This document shows positions 50,798-59,610 of a stretch of 64,000 nt of DNA, in pieces; the first letter of the stretch is position 1; each line of letters starts with the position of its first letter. A program made the position numbers and the translations under genes. The notes under the pieces are model-generated. The model had not been told where the DNA came from and did not search any database. It saw nothing but the letters and a program-made list of their open reading frames with translations. Source of the stretch: Isoptericola peretonis (GTDB taxonomy: Bacteria; Actinomycetota; Actinomycetes; Actinomycetales; Cellulomonadaceae); contig JALQCY010000002.1 of NCBI GenBank assembly GCA_023241745.1, forward strand, positions 1 to 64,000. The letters are read 5' to 3'.

Positions 50798-50846
50798 TTG
50801 ACCATACGCCACCGTACGGTTAGCGTGGCCGTACGCCACCGTATGG
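50798..50846. promoter_or_regulatory. Promoter with two TetR operators
   Basis: Plus strand: TTGACC (50798-50803), 17-base spacer, TAGCGT (50821-50826). Operators of form CCRTACG-CCAC-CGTAYGG lie at 50802-50819, in the spacer, and 50829-50846, over the expected transcription start. Their centres are 27 bp apart. The minus-strand -10 box of the regulator (50806-50801) lies under the first operator. Confidence 0.75.
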
Positions 50847-50854
50847 AGGATCCG

Positions 50855-51619
50855 ATGTCGATCGCCGCCGCCGTCCTGCTCGCCGTCATCGCCGTCATGC
50901 ACTCCGTGCTCGGGGAGCGCGTGATCGTCCGCCCGCTGCTCGCGTCGCCCGACTGGCGCGTCGGTGTCCCGCGCCCCTGGGCGGACCGGCTGATCCGCGG
51001 CGTCTGGCACCTGCTGTCCCTCGCCTGGCTCGCCCTTGCCGCGGCGCTGGTCGGCTGGTCGGTGCCCGGGACCGTCGGGGTGCTCTGCCTGGTCACCGCG
51101 GCGACCATCTTCGTGGCCGTCCCGGGCCACCTCGCGTGGCCCGTGTTCTCCGCGGCCGGGCTGCTCGCCCTGGCGGCCGGCGGGGCGGTGCCCGCCGCGG
51201 CCCTGTGGGCAGGGGCGGGCGCCGCCGTGGTGGCCGCCCTCGTCGCCGCGGGGTTCCACGTCGCGTGGGCGGCGGGGGCGACGGCCGGGACGGACCGGGT
51301 GCTGCCGCAGCGGGCGGGCTCCCGCGAGCCGGTGGCGCACCCGCCCCGGGTGGCGACCCTGGCCGTCGCCGTGGCGCTCCTCGCGTACGTGCTCGTCGTC
51401 GTCGCGCTGGCCGTGGGGGCCGACGGGGCCTGGTGGCGTCCCCTCGGCGTGGTGGCGCTCGTCGTCCTGCTCGTGCGGGTGGTGGGGGAGGGTCGCTACG
51501 TGGGGGTCTCCAAGCGGGTCCGCAGCACGCGGTTCGCGCGGGCCGACGACCGGTACTGGACTCCGGCGGTCGCGTTGCTGGCGACCGGCGCCGCTGCCGG
51601 GCTCGCGCTGGCCGCCTGA
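50855..51619 (+). CDS. DUF3995-like integral membrane protein
   Basis: 254 aa, about eight hydrophobic segments. The C-terminal half (VLPQRAG, TLAVAVALLAYVLVVVALAVG, RVVGEGRYVGVSKRVRSTRFARADDRYWTPAVAL) matches DUF3995. The N-terminal half (VMHSVLGERVIVRPLLASP, LIRGVWHLLSLAWLALAAAL) is another small membrane module, so this looks like a two-module fusion. Function unknown. AGGAGG-type site (GGAGGA, 50846-50851) supports the ATG. Expression is probably switched by the divergent TetR protein. Confidence 0.75.
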   Translation: MSIAAAVLLAVIAVMHSVLGERVIVRPLLASPDWRVGVPRPWADRLIRGVWHLLSLAWLALAAALVGWSVPGTVGVLCLVTAATIFVAVPGHLAWPVFSAAGLLALAAGGAVPAAALWAGAGAAVVAALVAAGFHVAWAAGATAGTDRVLPQRAGSREPVAHPPRVATLAVAVALLAYVLVVVALAVGADGAWWRPLGVVALVVLLVRVVGEGRYVGVSKRVRSTRFARADDRYWTPAVALLATGAAAGLALAA

Positions 51620-51626
51620 GCGGGCC

Positions 51627-52565
51627 TCAGCGCGCGACGACGTTGCGCAGCCCGTCCGCGCCGTCGGCGAGCCAGGCCTTGAGCTGCTCGGTCACGAAGG
51701 CCGCCGCGCCCTGGGGGCGCCCGCCGGCGACGTGCGGCGTGAGGACGAGGTGCGGGGCGTCCCACAGGGGCGAGGCCTCCGGCAGGGGCTCGGTCTCCGT
51801 CACGTCGAGGGCGGCGCCGGCGATCGTGCCGTCGCGCAGGGCGGCGACCAGCGCCTCCTCGTCCACCGTGGCGCCGCGGCCCACGTTGACGAACCGCGCG
51901 TGGGCGGGCAGCAGGCCGAGCACCCGCGCGTCGAGGGCGTGGTGGGTGGCGTCGGTCGCGGGCAGCAGGGAGATCAGCAGGTCCGTGGTGGGGGCGACCT
52001 CGTCGATCGAGGCGACCACCGGGAAGCCGTAGCGCTCTCCCGCCGAGGAGGCGACTCCCGTCACGCGCGCACCGAGGGCCGCCAGCAGGGGCGCGAGGAC
52101 CTCCGCGATCGACCCGAAGCCCCAGATCGTGACGCGGGCGCCGCGCAGGGTGAACCGCGCCTCGTCGCGAGCCTGCTCCGTGCCCAGGTCGCGGTCCCAG
52201 ACGTGCTCGCGCTGGGCCGCGAAGGTGCGGTCGAGCCGGCGGACCGACGCGAGCACGAGCGCCAGGGTGTGCTCGGCGACCGTCGTGTCGTGCAGAGAGC
52301 GGCCGGAGGAGATCACCACCTCGGGCCCGAAGCCGGCCGCGAGGGCCTGGTCGGGGCCGGCGTTGAGGGTCTGCACCCAGCGCAGGCGGGTCATGCGGCG
52401 GGCGGCGTCCTCCAGCACGCGCTGCGGGCTGGACCAGGTGACCAGCGCGTCCGCGTCGGCGTGTTCCGCGGGCACCGGGTCCCGCATCACGTAGCGCGCC
52501 ACCTCCACGCCGGGGACGTCGATCGTCAGGTCGAAGGGCACGTTGCCCGGCACGAGGATCTTCAC
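51627..52565 (-). CDS. D-2-hydroxyacid dehydrogenase family protein
   Basis: 312 aa. The NAD loop is VTIWGFGSIAEVLAPLLAALGARV (GxGxxA form). Catalytic Arg (VNVGRGATVDEEAL), Glu (DVTETEPLPEASPLW) and His (LTPHVAGG) are present. It is not closely similar to the dehydrogenase of the sugar locus (6754-7779). Substrate unknown. It is divergent from an amino-acid permease gene. Confidence 0.86.
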   Translation of the reverse strand: MKILVPGNVPFDLTIDVPGVEVARYVMRDPVPAEHADADALVTWSSPQRVLEDAARRMTRLRWVQTLNAGPDQALAAGFGPEVVISSGRSLHDTTVAEHTLALVLASVRRLDRTFAAQREHVWDRDLGTEQARDEARFTLRGARVTIWGFGSIAEVLAPLLAALGARVTGVASSAGERYGFPVVASIDEVAPTTDLLISLLPATDATHHALDARVLGLLPAHARFVNVGRGATVDEEALVAALRDGTIAGAALDVTETEPLPEASPLWDAPHLVLTPHVAGGRPQGAAAFVTEQLKAWLADGADGLRNVVAR

Positions 52566-52573
52566 GCCTGGCG

Positions 52574-52579
52574 ACGCTA
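52574..52579 (-). promoter_or_regulatory. -10 box of the second hydroxyacid dehydrogenase gene
   Basis: TAGCGT on the minus strand ends eight bases before the GTG start. Confidence 0.45.
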
Positions 52580-52688
52580 TCAGCCGGGCCAGGCGGCGAC
52601 CGAGCCGTTCGCCGTGCGCCCCGTGACCTGCCCACTTATCGTGCGAGAGGCCGGCGTGCGCCGGAGGGCGGGTGTCTGGGAGGTCGGC

Positions 52689-54170
52689 ATGACCACGTCG
52701 GGGACGGGCGCGGCACCGCCGACCCGCGAGCAGGTGCGGCAGGCGATGACGGCCCGCACCCCGCGCAACTACATCACCTGGATCACGCTGGCGTTCATGA
52801 TCACGTCGTCGGTGGCGAGCCTGCGGGCCGCGCCGACGATGGCGGTCTACGGGCTCGCGGCAGTGTTCCTGTACGTGGTGCCCGCGCTCGTCTTCCTGCT
52901 GCCGACGTCGCTGGTGTCGGCGGAGCTGGCGTCGGGCTGGTCGGGCGGCGTCTACCGGTGGGTGGCGGAGGGGCTGTCCAAGCCGCTCGGCTTCCTCGCC
53001 GTCTGGTGCCAGTTCGCGATGACGATCTTCTACTACCCGAGCCTGCTCGGGTACGTGGCCAGCACGTTCGCGTACGTCATCAACCCGGCCCTCGCGTCCA
53101 ACGGCGTGTACGTGGCGATCGTCATCGTCGTCATCTACTGGTCCGGGGTCTGGGTGTCGTCGCACGGCACGAAGACGGTGGCGGGGCTGTCCAGCGCGGG
53201 GCTGATCATCGGCACGCTCATCCCGGCCGCGATCCTCGTGGTGCTGGGCATCGTGTTCCTCGCCCAGGGCAACACCTCCGCCGCGCCGATGGACTCGAGC
53301 CACCTGCTGCCGCAGTGGACCGGCATCGCGTCCCTCGTGCTCATCGTCAACAACTTCCTGTCCTACGCGGGCATGGAGATGAACTCGGTGCACGTGAACA
53401 CGCTGCGGAACCCGGGCAAGGAGTTCCCGCGTGCCATGTTCCTGGCGATCGGGCTCGTGCTGGTGATCTTCATCCTCCCGGCGGTCGCGATCAGCTGGGT
53501 GATCCCGGCCGACCAGCTCTCGCTGACGGCGGGCGTCATGCAGGCGTTCGACGCGTTCTTCGCCAACTTCGGGGTGTCGTGGCTGACGCCGATCCTCGGC
53601 CTCATGCTCATCGCGGCGTCGATCGGCGGCATGCTCACCTGGCTCGCGGGCCCGTCGAAGGGCCTGCTGACGGTGGCGCGCGAGGAGGGCTACATGCCGC
53701 CCTTCCTGCAGCGGCTCAACAAGAACGGCGTGCAGCAGAACATCCTCGTGGCGCAGGGCGTGTTCACCACGCTCATCGCGCTGCTGTACGCCTTCATCCC
53801 CGACGTCTCCAGCGCGTACTGGATCCTGTCGGTGATCACCACGCAGGTGTACCTGATCATGTACCTGCTGCTGTTCGTCGCGGCCCTGCGGCTGCGGCGC
53901 ACGGCACCCGACCACCCGCGCGGCTACCGCGCCCCGGCCCTCGGCCTCCTGTGCGTGGTGGGGTTCGGAGCCTCGGTGGCCGCGATGATCATCGGCTTCG
54001 TCCCTCCCGCGCAGTTCTCCAGCGGCTCCGTGGGCACGTACGTCCTCATCGTCGGGGGCGGGCTCGGCATCATCGGCCTGCTCGTCCCGTGGCTCTTCCT
54101 GAAGCTGCGCAAGCCGTCGTGGCGCCAGCCCGAGGCCTCGAACGACGTGCCGACCGGGGAGGAGGGCTGA
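52689..54170 (+). CDS. APC-family amino acid permease
   Basis: 493 aa, about 12 membrane segments. PRNYITWITLAFMITSSVASLRAAPTMAVYGLAAVFLYVVPALVFLLPTSLVSAELAS resembles the glutamate:GABA antiporter branch of the APC superfamily, and FLSYAGMEMNSVHVNTLRNPGKEFPRAMF is the conserved EMN/A segment. It moves an amino acid or its derivative. GGGAGG precedes the ATG. It heads an operon with a small membrane protein, an M20 peptidase and an FAD oxidoreductase, so it may import a peptide-like or modified amino acid. Confidence 0.88.
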   Translation: MTTSGTGAAPPTREQVRQAMTARTPRNYITWITLAFMITSSVASLRAAPTMAVYGLAAVFLYVVPALVFLLPTSLVSAELASGWSGGVYRWVAEGLSKPLGFLAVWCQFAMTIFYYPSLLGYVASTFAYVINPALASNGVYVAIVIVVIYWSGVWVSSHGTKTVAGLSSAGLIIGTLIPAAILVVLGIVFLAQGNTSAAPMDSSHLLPQWTGIASLVLIVNNFLSYAGMEMNSVHVNTLRNPGKEFPRAMFLAIGLVLVIFILPAVAISWVIPADQLSLTAGVMQAFDAFFANFGVSWLTPILGLMLIAASIGGMLTWLAGPSKGLLTVAREEGYMPPFLQRLNKNGVQQNILVAQGVFTTLIALLYAFIPDVSSAYWILSVITTQVYLIMYLLLFVAALRLRRTAPDHPRGYRAPALGLLCVVGFGASVAAMIIGFVPPAQFSSGSVGTYVLIVGGGLGIIGLLVPWLFLKLRKPSWRQPEASNDVPTGEEG

Positions 54171-54171
54171 G

Positions 54172-54630
54172 ATGACCAGGCGCTGGGTCACGTACACGGC
54201 CGCGGCCGTGCTGCTCCTGGTGCTCGGCGCGATCATGGTGGTCCAGTTCGCGGGCTACCAGGACCGGCAGGACCAGCGCGAGGCGGAGCAGAAGGCCGCC
54301 ACGCTGCACGCCGCGTTCGCCGAGATCGGGATCACCGCCTTCGACGAGGAGACCATCGCTCGGGTGCTGGGCTCCGACGGCGGTGGCTTCTGCACCGATC
54401 CGGCCGCGCTCGTGGACGCCACCGCGAACCTCGGGTCGACGAACGGGGCCGCGGGGCCGGGGATCCGGCCCTCGGTGCTCGACGAGCGTCGCCTGGCGGG
54501 CGACCGGCTCGTGATCGAGACGTACTGCCCGGACCAGCTCGAGGCGTTCGACGACTACGTCGACTCCCTCCGCCTGGACGACACCACCACCCAGCCGGGC
54601 TCGCAGCCGGCACCCGAGGAGGCCCCGTGA
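54172..54630 (+). CDS. Small membrane-anchored protein of unknown function
   Basis: 152 aa. One N-terminal membrane anchor (YTAAAVLLLVLGAIMVVQFAGY), then a coil (DRQDQREAEQKAATLHAAFAEI) and an outer domain with two Cys (GGGFCTDPA, IETYCPDQL) that could form a disulfide. I do not recognise the family. One base separates it from the permease and it overlaps the peptidase gene by GTGA, so it is probably an accessory part of the same system. Confidence 0.7.
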   Translation: MTRRWVTYTAAAVLLLVLGAIMVVQFAGYQDRQDQREAEQKAATLHAAFAEIGITAFDEETIARVLGSDGGGFCTDPAALVDATANLGSTNGAAGPGIRPSVLDERRLAGDRLVIETYCPDQLEAFDDYVDSLRLDDTTTQPGSQPAPEEAP

Positions 54631-56012
54631 CCGCCGCCCCCGAGACCACGCCCGGCGTCGACGCCCTGCGCGCCGCCGTCGCGCCGCTGATGCCCCGCGC
54701 GCTGGACGACCTGCGCACCCTGGTCGCGATCCCGTCCGTCGCGGACGAGCGCCTGTACCCGCGCGCCGAGTGCGAGCGCGCCGCCCAGTGGGTGGTCGAC
54801 GCCTTCCGCGCGGAGGGCATCGACGACGCGCGCCGCGAGCGCACCCCCGACGGCTCCGACGTCGTCGTGGGGTACCGGCCCGGGCCGCCCGGCGCGCCGA
54901 CCGTGCTGCTGTACGCCCACTACGACGTCCAGCCGCCGCTCGACGACGCCGCGTGGACCACGCCGCCGTTCGAGCTCACCGAGCGCGGTGGCCGGTACTA
55001 CGGACGCGGCGCGGCGGACTGCAAGGGCAACCTCGTCACCCACCTCACGGCGCTCCGCGCGCTGCGCTCCCTGCTGGGCGACGACCTGCCCGTGGGGGTG
55101 CGGATCGTGATCGAGGGGTCGGAGGAGCAGGGCACGGGCGGCCTCGACGGATGGGTGGAGGCCCACCCCGGGGCGCTGGCCGCGGACGCGATGCTGATCC
55201 AGGACACGGGGAACGCCCGCCTCGGCCTTCCCACGCTCACCGTGTCGCTGCGCGGCGCGACCAACGTCGTCGTGCGGGTCGAGGCTCTCGAGGGCGAGGT
55301 CCATTCCGGCATGTTCGGCGGGGCCGCCCCCGACGCGCTCGCCGCGCTCGTCGCGATGCTCGCCTCGCTGCGCGACGCCGACGGGAACACGACGATCGAC
55401 GGCGTCGACGCGTCCGGCACCTGGCCGGGCGTGCCCTACGACGCCGACCGGTTCCGCGCCGACGCCGGCGCGCTGCCGGGGACGCGGCTGCTGGGCGACG
55501 GCACCGTGGCCGACATGCTGTGGGCGCGCCCGGCGGTCACGATCCTCGGGATCGACGCGCCGTCCGTCGTCGGCTCCGCCGGGGCCGTTCAGGCGCGGGC
55601 CGCCGCGCGGCTCAACCTGCGCGTGCCCCCCGGCGCGGACGCCCGCGAGCTGCAGGACCTGCTGGTGGCTCACCTCGAGGCGCACGCGCCGTGGGGCGTG
55701 CGTGTCACGGTCGAGAGGGACTCCGCGGGACAGCCCTTCGCCGCCCGCACCGACGGCCACGTCTTCGAGACCCTGTCCCAGGCGCTCGCGGACGCGTACG
55801 GCGAGGCCACCGTGACCGCCGGCCAGGGCGGGTCGATCCCGCTGTGCAACATCCTCGCGGGCCAGTACCCCGACGCCGCGATCGTGCTGCTCGGCGTCGA
55901 GGAGCCCGCCTGCCTCATCCACGCGCCGAACGAGAGCGTGCACCCGAGCGAGATCGAGAACCTCGCGGTCGGGGAGGCGCTGTTCCTGGCCCGGCTCGGC
56001 ACGGGCGCGTGA
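54627..56012 (+). CDS. M20-family metallopeptidase (dipeptidase)
   Basis: 461 aa. The zinc ligands are visible in YAHYDVQPP (near 98), YGRGAADCKGNLVTHL (near 130), IEGSEEQGTGGLDGWV (near 165) and a late HAPNESVHPSEI. A lid/dimer domain lies between. It resembles cytosolic dipeptidase CNDP-type enzymes, which hydrolyse dipeptides such as carnosine-like compounds. Coupling with the permease suggests intracellular cleavage of an imported peptide or N-acyl amino acid. Confidence 0.9.
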   Translation: MTAAPETTPGVDALRAAVAPLMPRALDDLRTLVAIPSVADERLYPRAECERAAQWVVDAFRAEGIDDARRERTPDGSDVVVGYRPGPPGAPTVLLYAHYDVQPPLDDAAWTTPPFELTERGGRYYGRGAADCKGNLVTHLTALRALRSLLGDDLPVGVRIVIEGSEEQGTGGLDGWVEAHPGALAADAMLIQDTGNARLGLPTLTVSLRGATNVVVRVEALEGEVHSGMFGGAAPDALAALVAMLASLRDADGNTTIDGVDASGTWPGVPYDADRFRADAGALPGTRLLGDGTVADMLWARPAVTILGIDAPSVVGSAGAVQARAAARLNLRVPPGADARELQDLLVAHLEAHAPWGVRVTVERDSAGQPFAARTDGHVFETLSQALADAYGEATVTAGQGGSIPLCNILAGQYPDAAIVLLGVEEPACLIHAPNESVHPSEIENLAVGEALFLARLGTGA

Positions 56013-57622
56013 CCGCGCCCGGCCTGTCGGCTCCCGCCGGCCGGTACGACGCGGTCGTGGTGGGCGGTGGGCACAACGGGCTGACGGCGGCGGCCTACCT
56101 CGCGCGGGCGGGGCGCAGCGTCCTGGTCCTGGAGGCCCTCGACCACGTGGGCGGCGCGGCGGTGTCGGCGCCCGTGTTCCCCGGCGTCGACGCGCGGCTG
56201 TCGCGGTACTCCTACCTCGTCTCCCTCCTGCCGCGACGGGTCGTCGAGGAGCTGGCGCTGCCGGTCACGCTGCGCCGCCGCCGCTTCTCGTCGTACACGC
56301 CCGTCGGCGACACGGGCCTGCTCGTCGACACCGGCGACGACGCCGCGACGCGGGCCTCGTTCGCGGCCGTCGGCGCGGAGGCCGACCACGCGGCCTGGTC
56401 GCGCTGGTACGCGGCCACCGGGCGGCTGGCGGCCCGGCTCTTCCCGACCATGACGGAGCCGCTGCCCTCGCGGACGCAGGCCCGCGTGCTGGTGGACGAC
56501 GACGCGACCTGGGAGGCCGTCGTCGAACGGCCGCTGGGCGAGGCGCTGCGCGCGCGGTTCGCCTCCGACGTCGTGCGCGGCGTGGTCGCGACGGACGGGC
56601 TGATCGGCACGTTCGCCGACCTGGACGAGTCGTCGCTGGCGCAGAACCGCTGCTTGCTCTACCACGTGGTCGGCGGCGGCACGGGGGACTGGGACGTGCC
56701 CGTGGGCGGCATGGGCGCCGTCTCGGGGGCGCTGCGCGACGCGGCGCTCGCGGGCGGGGCCCGGGTCGTCACGCGCGCCACGGTGGCCGCCGTCGACCCG
56801 GGGAGCGGGGGCGACGGCGAGGTGGCGTGGACCGACGACGAGGGACGCGAGCACGCGGTGCGGGCCGGCGTCGTGCTGTCCGGTGCGGCGCCGGCCACCC
56901 TCGACCGGCTGCTGGCACGGGCCGGGGCGGAGCCGTCGGGCCGTGCCACGAACCGGCCCCCCGAGGGCGCGCAGCTCAAGGTCAACATGCTGCTGAGCCG
57001 TCTGCCGCGGCTGCGCGACGGCGTCGACCCGGTGGCGGCGTTCAGCGGCACGTTCCACGTCAACGAGTCGTTCGACCAGCTCCAGGCCGCGCACGCGCAG
57101 GCCGCGGCCGGGCGGGTGCCGGCGCTGCCGCCGTGCGAGATCTACTGCCACTCGCTGACCGACCCGTCGATCCTCGGTCCCGACCTGCGCGCCGCGGGGG
57201 CGCACACGCTCACCCTCTTCGGTCTGCACCTGCCGGCGCGCCTGTTCCGCGACCACCGCGCCCGGGCACGGGACGACGCGCTGCGGGCCACCCTCGCCTC
57301 GCTGGACTCCGTGCTGGCCGAGCCGATCGAGGACGTGCTGCTGCGCGACGCCGACGGCCGGCCGTGCCTGGAGGCGCGCACCCCCGTGGACCTCGAGGGC
57401 GACGTCGGGCTGCCGGGCGGGCACATCTTCCACCGCGACCTGTCGTGGCCGTGGGCGCCGGACGACGGCGACGGCGACGCGGGTCTCGACCGCCCCGGGT
57501 CGCGGGGCGTCGAGACCCGGCACCCGCGTGTGCTCGTGGCCGGCGCGGGCGCCCGGCGCGGCGGCGGGGTGAGCGGCATCCCCGGCCGCGCCGCGGCCAT
57601 GGCCGTGCTCGCCAGGGGCTGA
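56009..57622 (+). CDS. FAD-dependent oxidoreductase, phytoene desaturase/PYROXD2-like
   Basis: 537 aa. FAD motif VVVGGGHNGLTAAAYLARAGRSVLVLEALDHVGGAA at the N-terminus, and a C-terminal VLVAGAGARRGGGVSGIPGRAAAMAVL block that contacts flavin. GWDVPVGGMGAVSGAL-type middle motif fits the NAD(P)/FAD-dependent group that includes PYROXD2 and carotenoid desaturases. No carotenoid genes are nearby, so a role on the permease/peptidase substrate is more likely. GTGA overlap couples it to the peptidase gene. Confidence 0.84.
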   Translation: MTAPGLSAPAGRYDAVVVGGGHNGLTAAAYLARAGRSVLVLEALDHVGGAAVSAPVFPGVDARLSRYSYLVSLLPRRVVEELALPVTLRRRRFSSYTPVGDTGLLVDTGDDAATRASFAAVGAEADHAAWSRWYAATGRLAARLFPTMTEPLPSRTQARVLVDDDATWEAVVERPLGEALRARFASDVVRGVVATDGLIGTFADLDESSLAQNRCLLYHVVGGGTGDWDVPVGGMGAVSGALRDAALAGGARVVTRATVAAVDPGSGGDGEVAWTDDEGREHAVRAGVVLSGAAPATLDRLLARAGAEPSGRATNRPPEGAQLKVNMLLSRLPRLRDGVDPVAAFSGTFHVNESFDQLQAAHAQAAAGRVPALPPCEIYCHSLTDPSILGPDLRAAGAHTLTLFGLHLPARLFRDHRARARDDALRATLASLDSVLAEPIEDVLLRDADGRPCLEARTPVDLEGDVGLPGGHIFHRDLSWPWAPDDGDGDAGLDRPGSRGVETRHPRVLVAGAGARRGGGVSGIPGRAAAMAVLARG

Positions 57623-57624
57623 CC

Positions 57625-57636
57625 TCGGTCCACCGA
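57625..57636. terminator. Weak hairpin between convergent genes
   Basis: TCGGT-CC-ACCGA lies in the 16-base gap after the oxidoreductase stop; the loop is too tight for full pairing. Confidence 0.25.
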
Positions 57637-57638
57637 CC

Positions 57639-58304
57639 TCAGGCTCCCAGGAGCCGCCAGTGTCCCTCGGAGACCACCTCGACGCCGTCGCCCACCACGA
57701 GGGCGGTCTCGTCGTCGATCGCGTACGCCGGACCGTCGATGTCGTCCGCCCAGCGCTCGGCGGCGGCCAGGGTGTTGTAGGGCAGCATCGGGTGGTCGAG
57801 GTGCGGGAAGATCGAGAAGTCGACGACCCCCAGGGTGGCGTCGTCGCCCGCGGGCGGGGTCCACTCGACGAAGAACTGCCCGATGCGCGGGGTCAGCACC
57901 ATGCTGCCCGCGCTCATCCCCACGTAGACCGTCCGGGTGAGCTCGGGCAGGAGGTCGGCGAGGCCGGACTCGCGCATCCAGTGGTGCAGGTACAGGGCGT
58001 CGCCGCCCGACACGAGCAGCACGTCGGCCTCCCGGACCTTCGGCACCCAGCGCTCGGCGTCGATGCTGGGCAGCGCGGTCAGCTCGAGCACGCCCACGGA
58101 CCGCCAGCCGAGCCCGGTCATGTGGTCGGAGCGTCCGGTGATGAAGTCCCGCGCGTTCGTCCCCGGGCCGACGGCCGGGTGCCCGTACAGCGCTGTGGGG
58201 ATGCACAGGGCGTCGCAGGCGGAGACCGGCCGGCCGAGCAGGCCGACCAGGGCGTCGCGGATGCTGTCGTTCCGGACGCCGGCGGAGGTGAGCAGGAGCC
58301 GCAC
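57639..58304 (-). CDS. Peptidase S51 (PepE-like) family protein
   Basis: 221 aa. RLLLTSAGVRND start, DVLLVSGGDALYLHHWM and VYVGMSAGSMVLTPRI with the nucleophile Ser (near 128) are S51 hallmarks. PepE cleaves Asp-X dipeptides in the cytoplasm; other members act on cyanophycin-type peptides. A GGAGG site precedes the GTG start. It is convergent with the dipeptidase operon, another peptide function in this region. Confidence 0.85.
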   Translation of the reverse strand: MRLLLTSAGVRNDSIRDALVGLLGRPVSACDALCIPTALYGHPAVGPGTNARDFITGRSDHMTGLGWRSVGVLELTALPSIDAERWVPKVREADVLLVSGGDALYLHHWMRESGLADLLPELTRTVYVGMSAGSMVLTPRIGQFFVEWTPPAGDDATLGVVDFSIFPHLDHPMLPYNTLAAAERWADDIDGPAYAIDDETALVVGDGVEVVSEGHWRLLGA

Positions 58305-58367
58305 GGTGCCTCCAGGCGGGGGGTCGAGGGGTAAGGACCCTGGGTAGACGGTGCGGCACCTGCCGAA

Positions 58368-59549
58368 TCATCGGCCGGCGTCGGCGGCCAGCACGGCGGC
58401 GAGCCCTTCCCGCAGGTCCTCGACGAAGAGGTCCGGTACCTCCAGCGACGGAAAATGACCTCCGCGCTCGGGCGTCGCCCAACGCACGATCCGCCGGTAC
58501 CGCTCCTGCGCCCAGGGCCGCGGGCACTTCTCGATGTCGCGGGGGTACATCGTGATCGCCGCCGGGACGTCGACGCGCAGGCCGGGGTCCATCGCGGCGT
58601 GGCTCTCGTGGTAGATGCGGGCCGCCGACGCGCCGGTCCCGGTCAGCCAGTACAGGGTGACGTCGTCCAGGACCCGGTCCCGGGAGATCGTCTCGAACGG
58701 GCTGTCCTCGGTGTCCGACCACTCGGCGAACTTGTCGAGGATCCACGCGAGGAGCCCGACCGGCGAGTCGACGAGCGCGTAGCCGATCGTCTGCGGCCGG
58801 GTCGCCTGCTGCTTCGCGTACGCCCCGCGGGGACCCTCGTAGAACTCGCGCGTCTCGGTGGCCCACCGGCGCTCGACGTCCGTCAGCCCGTGGGTCGACA
58901 ACCCGGGCGGCGCATCGGCGAACGTGGTGTGGATGCCGAGCACGCGCTCCGGGAACCTGCCCGCGAGGACCGTCGTGATGTTGCCGCCCCAGTCGCCGCC
59001 GTGCGCGAGGAAGCGGTCGTAGCCGAGCCGGCCCATGAGCTCCGCCCAGGCGGCCGCGATCCTCTCGGTGCCCCATCCCGAGGTGGCCGGCCGGTCGCTG
59101 TAGCCGAAGCCCGGCAGCGACGGCGCCACCACGTGGAACGCCGGCGCGTCGGCGTCCTGCGGGTCGGCCAGCTCGTCCACGACGTGGGCGAACTCGGCCA
59201 CGCTGCCCGGCCAGCCGTGCGTCAGGACCAGCGGGGTCGCGTCCGCACGGGACGACCGGCGGTGCAGGAAGTGGATCCCCAGGCCGTCGACGGTCGTGCG
59301 GAACTGCCCGATCCGGTGCAGGCGGTCCTCGAACGACCGCCAGTCGTACCCGGTGCGCCAGTGGTCCACGACCTCGACGAGGTCCGCGAGCGGGACGCCC
59401 TGCGCCCACCGGCCCCGGCCGGACGCGGCGGGGTCGACCGTCTCTGCCTCCGGCAGCCGCGCCGCGGCGAGCCGCGCGCGCAGGTCGTCGAGGTCGGCGT
59501 CGGCGGCGCGGGGCTCGAACGCCTCCACGTCGCGGGGATGACGGGTCAT
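58368..59549 (-). CDS. Epoxide hydrolase family alpha/beta hydrolase
   Basis: 393 aa. The N-terminal epoxide hydrolase domain (VEAFEPRAADADLDDLRARLAAARLPE, WRTGYDWRSFEDRLHRIGQF) is followed by the alpha/beta fold: LTHGWPGSVAEF (oxyanion loop), AHGGDWGGNITTVLA with nucleophile Asp (near 184), and GGHFPSLEVPD with the catalytic His. It should open an epoxide to a diol. AGGAGG nine bases before the ATG fixes the start. Confidence 0.9.
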   Translation of the reverse strand: MTRHPRDVEAFEPRAADADLDDLRARLAAARLPEAETVDPAASGRGRWAQGVPLADLVEVVDHWRTGYDWRSFEDRLHRIGQFRTTVDGLGIHFLHRRSSRADATPLVLTHGWPGSVAEFAHVVDELADPQDADAPAFHVVAPSLPGFGYSDRPATSGWGTERIAAAWAELMGRLGYDRFLAHGGDWGGNITTVLAGRFPERVLGIHTTFADAPPGLSTHGLTDVERRWATETREFYEGPRGAYAKQQATRPQTIGYALVDSPVGLLAWILDKFAEWSDTEDSPFETISRDRVLDDVTLYWLTGTGASAARIYHESHAAMDPGLRVDVPAAITMYPRDIEKCPRPWAQERYRRIVRWATPERGGHFPSLEVPDLFVEDLREGLAAVLAADAGR

Positions 59550-59591
59550 GGAAAGGGGCCTCCTGGTCGGCGGGCCGGCGGGTGGCTGCCG

Positions 59592-59610
59592 GAACGGACA
59601 GGAACCGTTC
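59592..59610 (-). terminator. Hairpin at the end of the ABC-2 permease gene
   Basis: GAACGG pairs with CCGTTC around a 7-nt loop; the stem touches the stop codon. Confidence 0.35.

Noticed and set aside
56009..57622. Carotenoid phytoene desaturase.
   Set aside because: No crtB, crtE or other carotenoid genes are present, and the operon partners are a permease and a dipeptidase.
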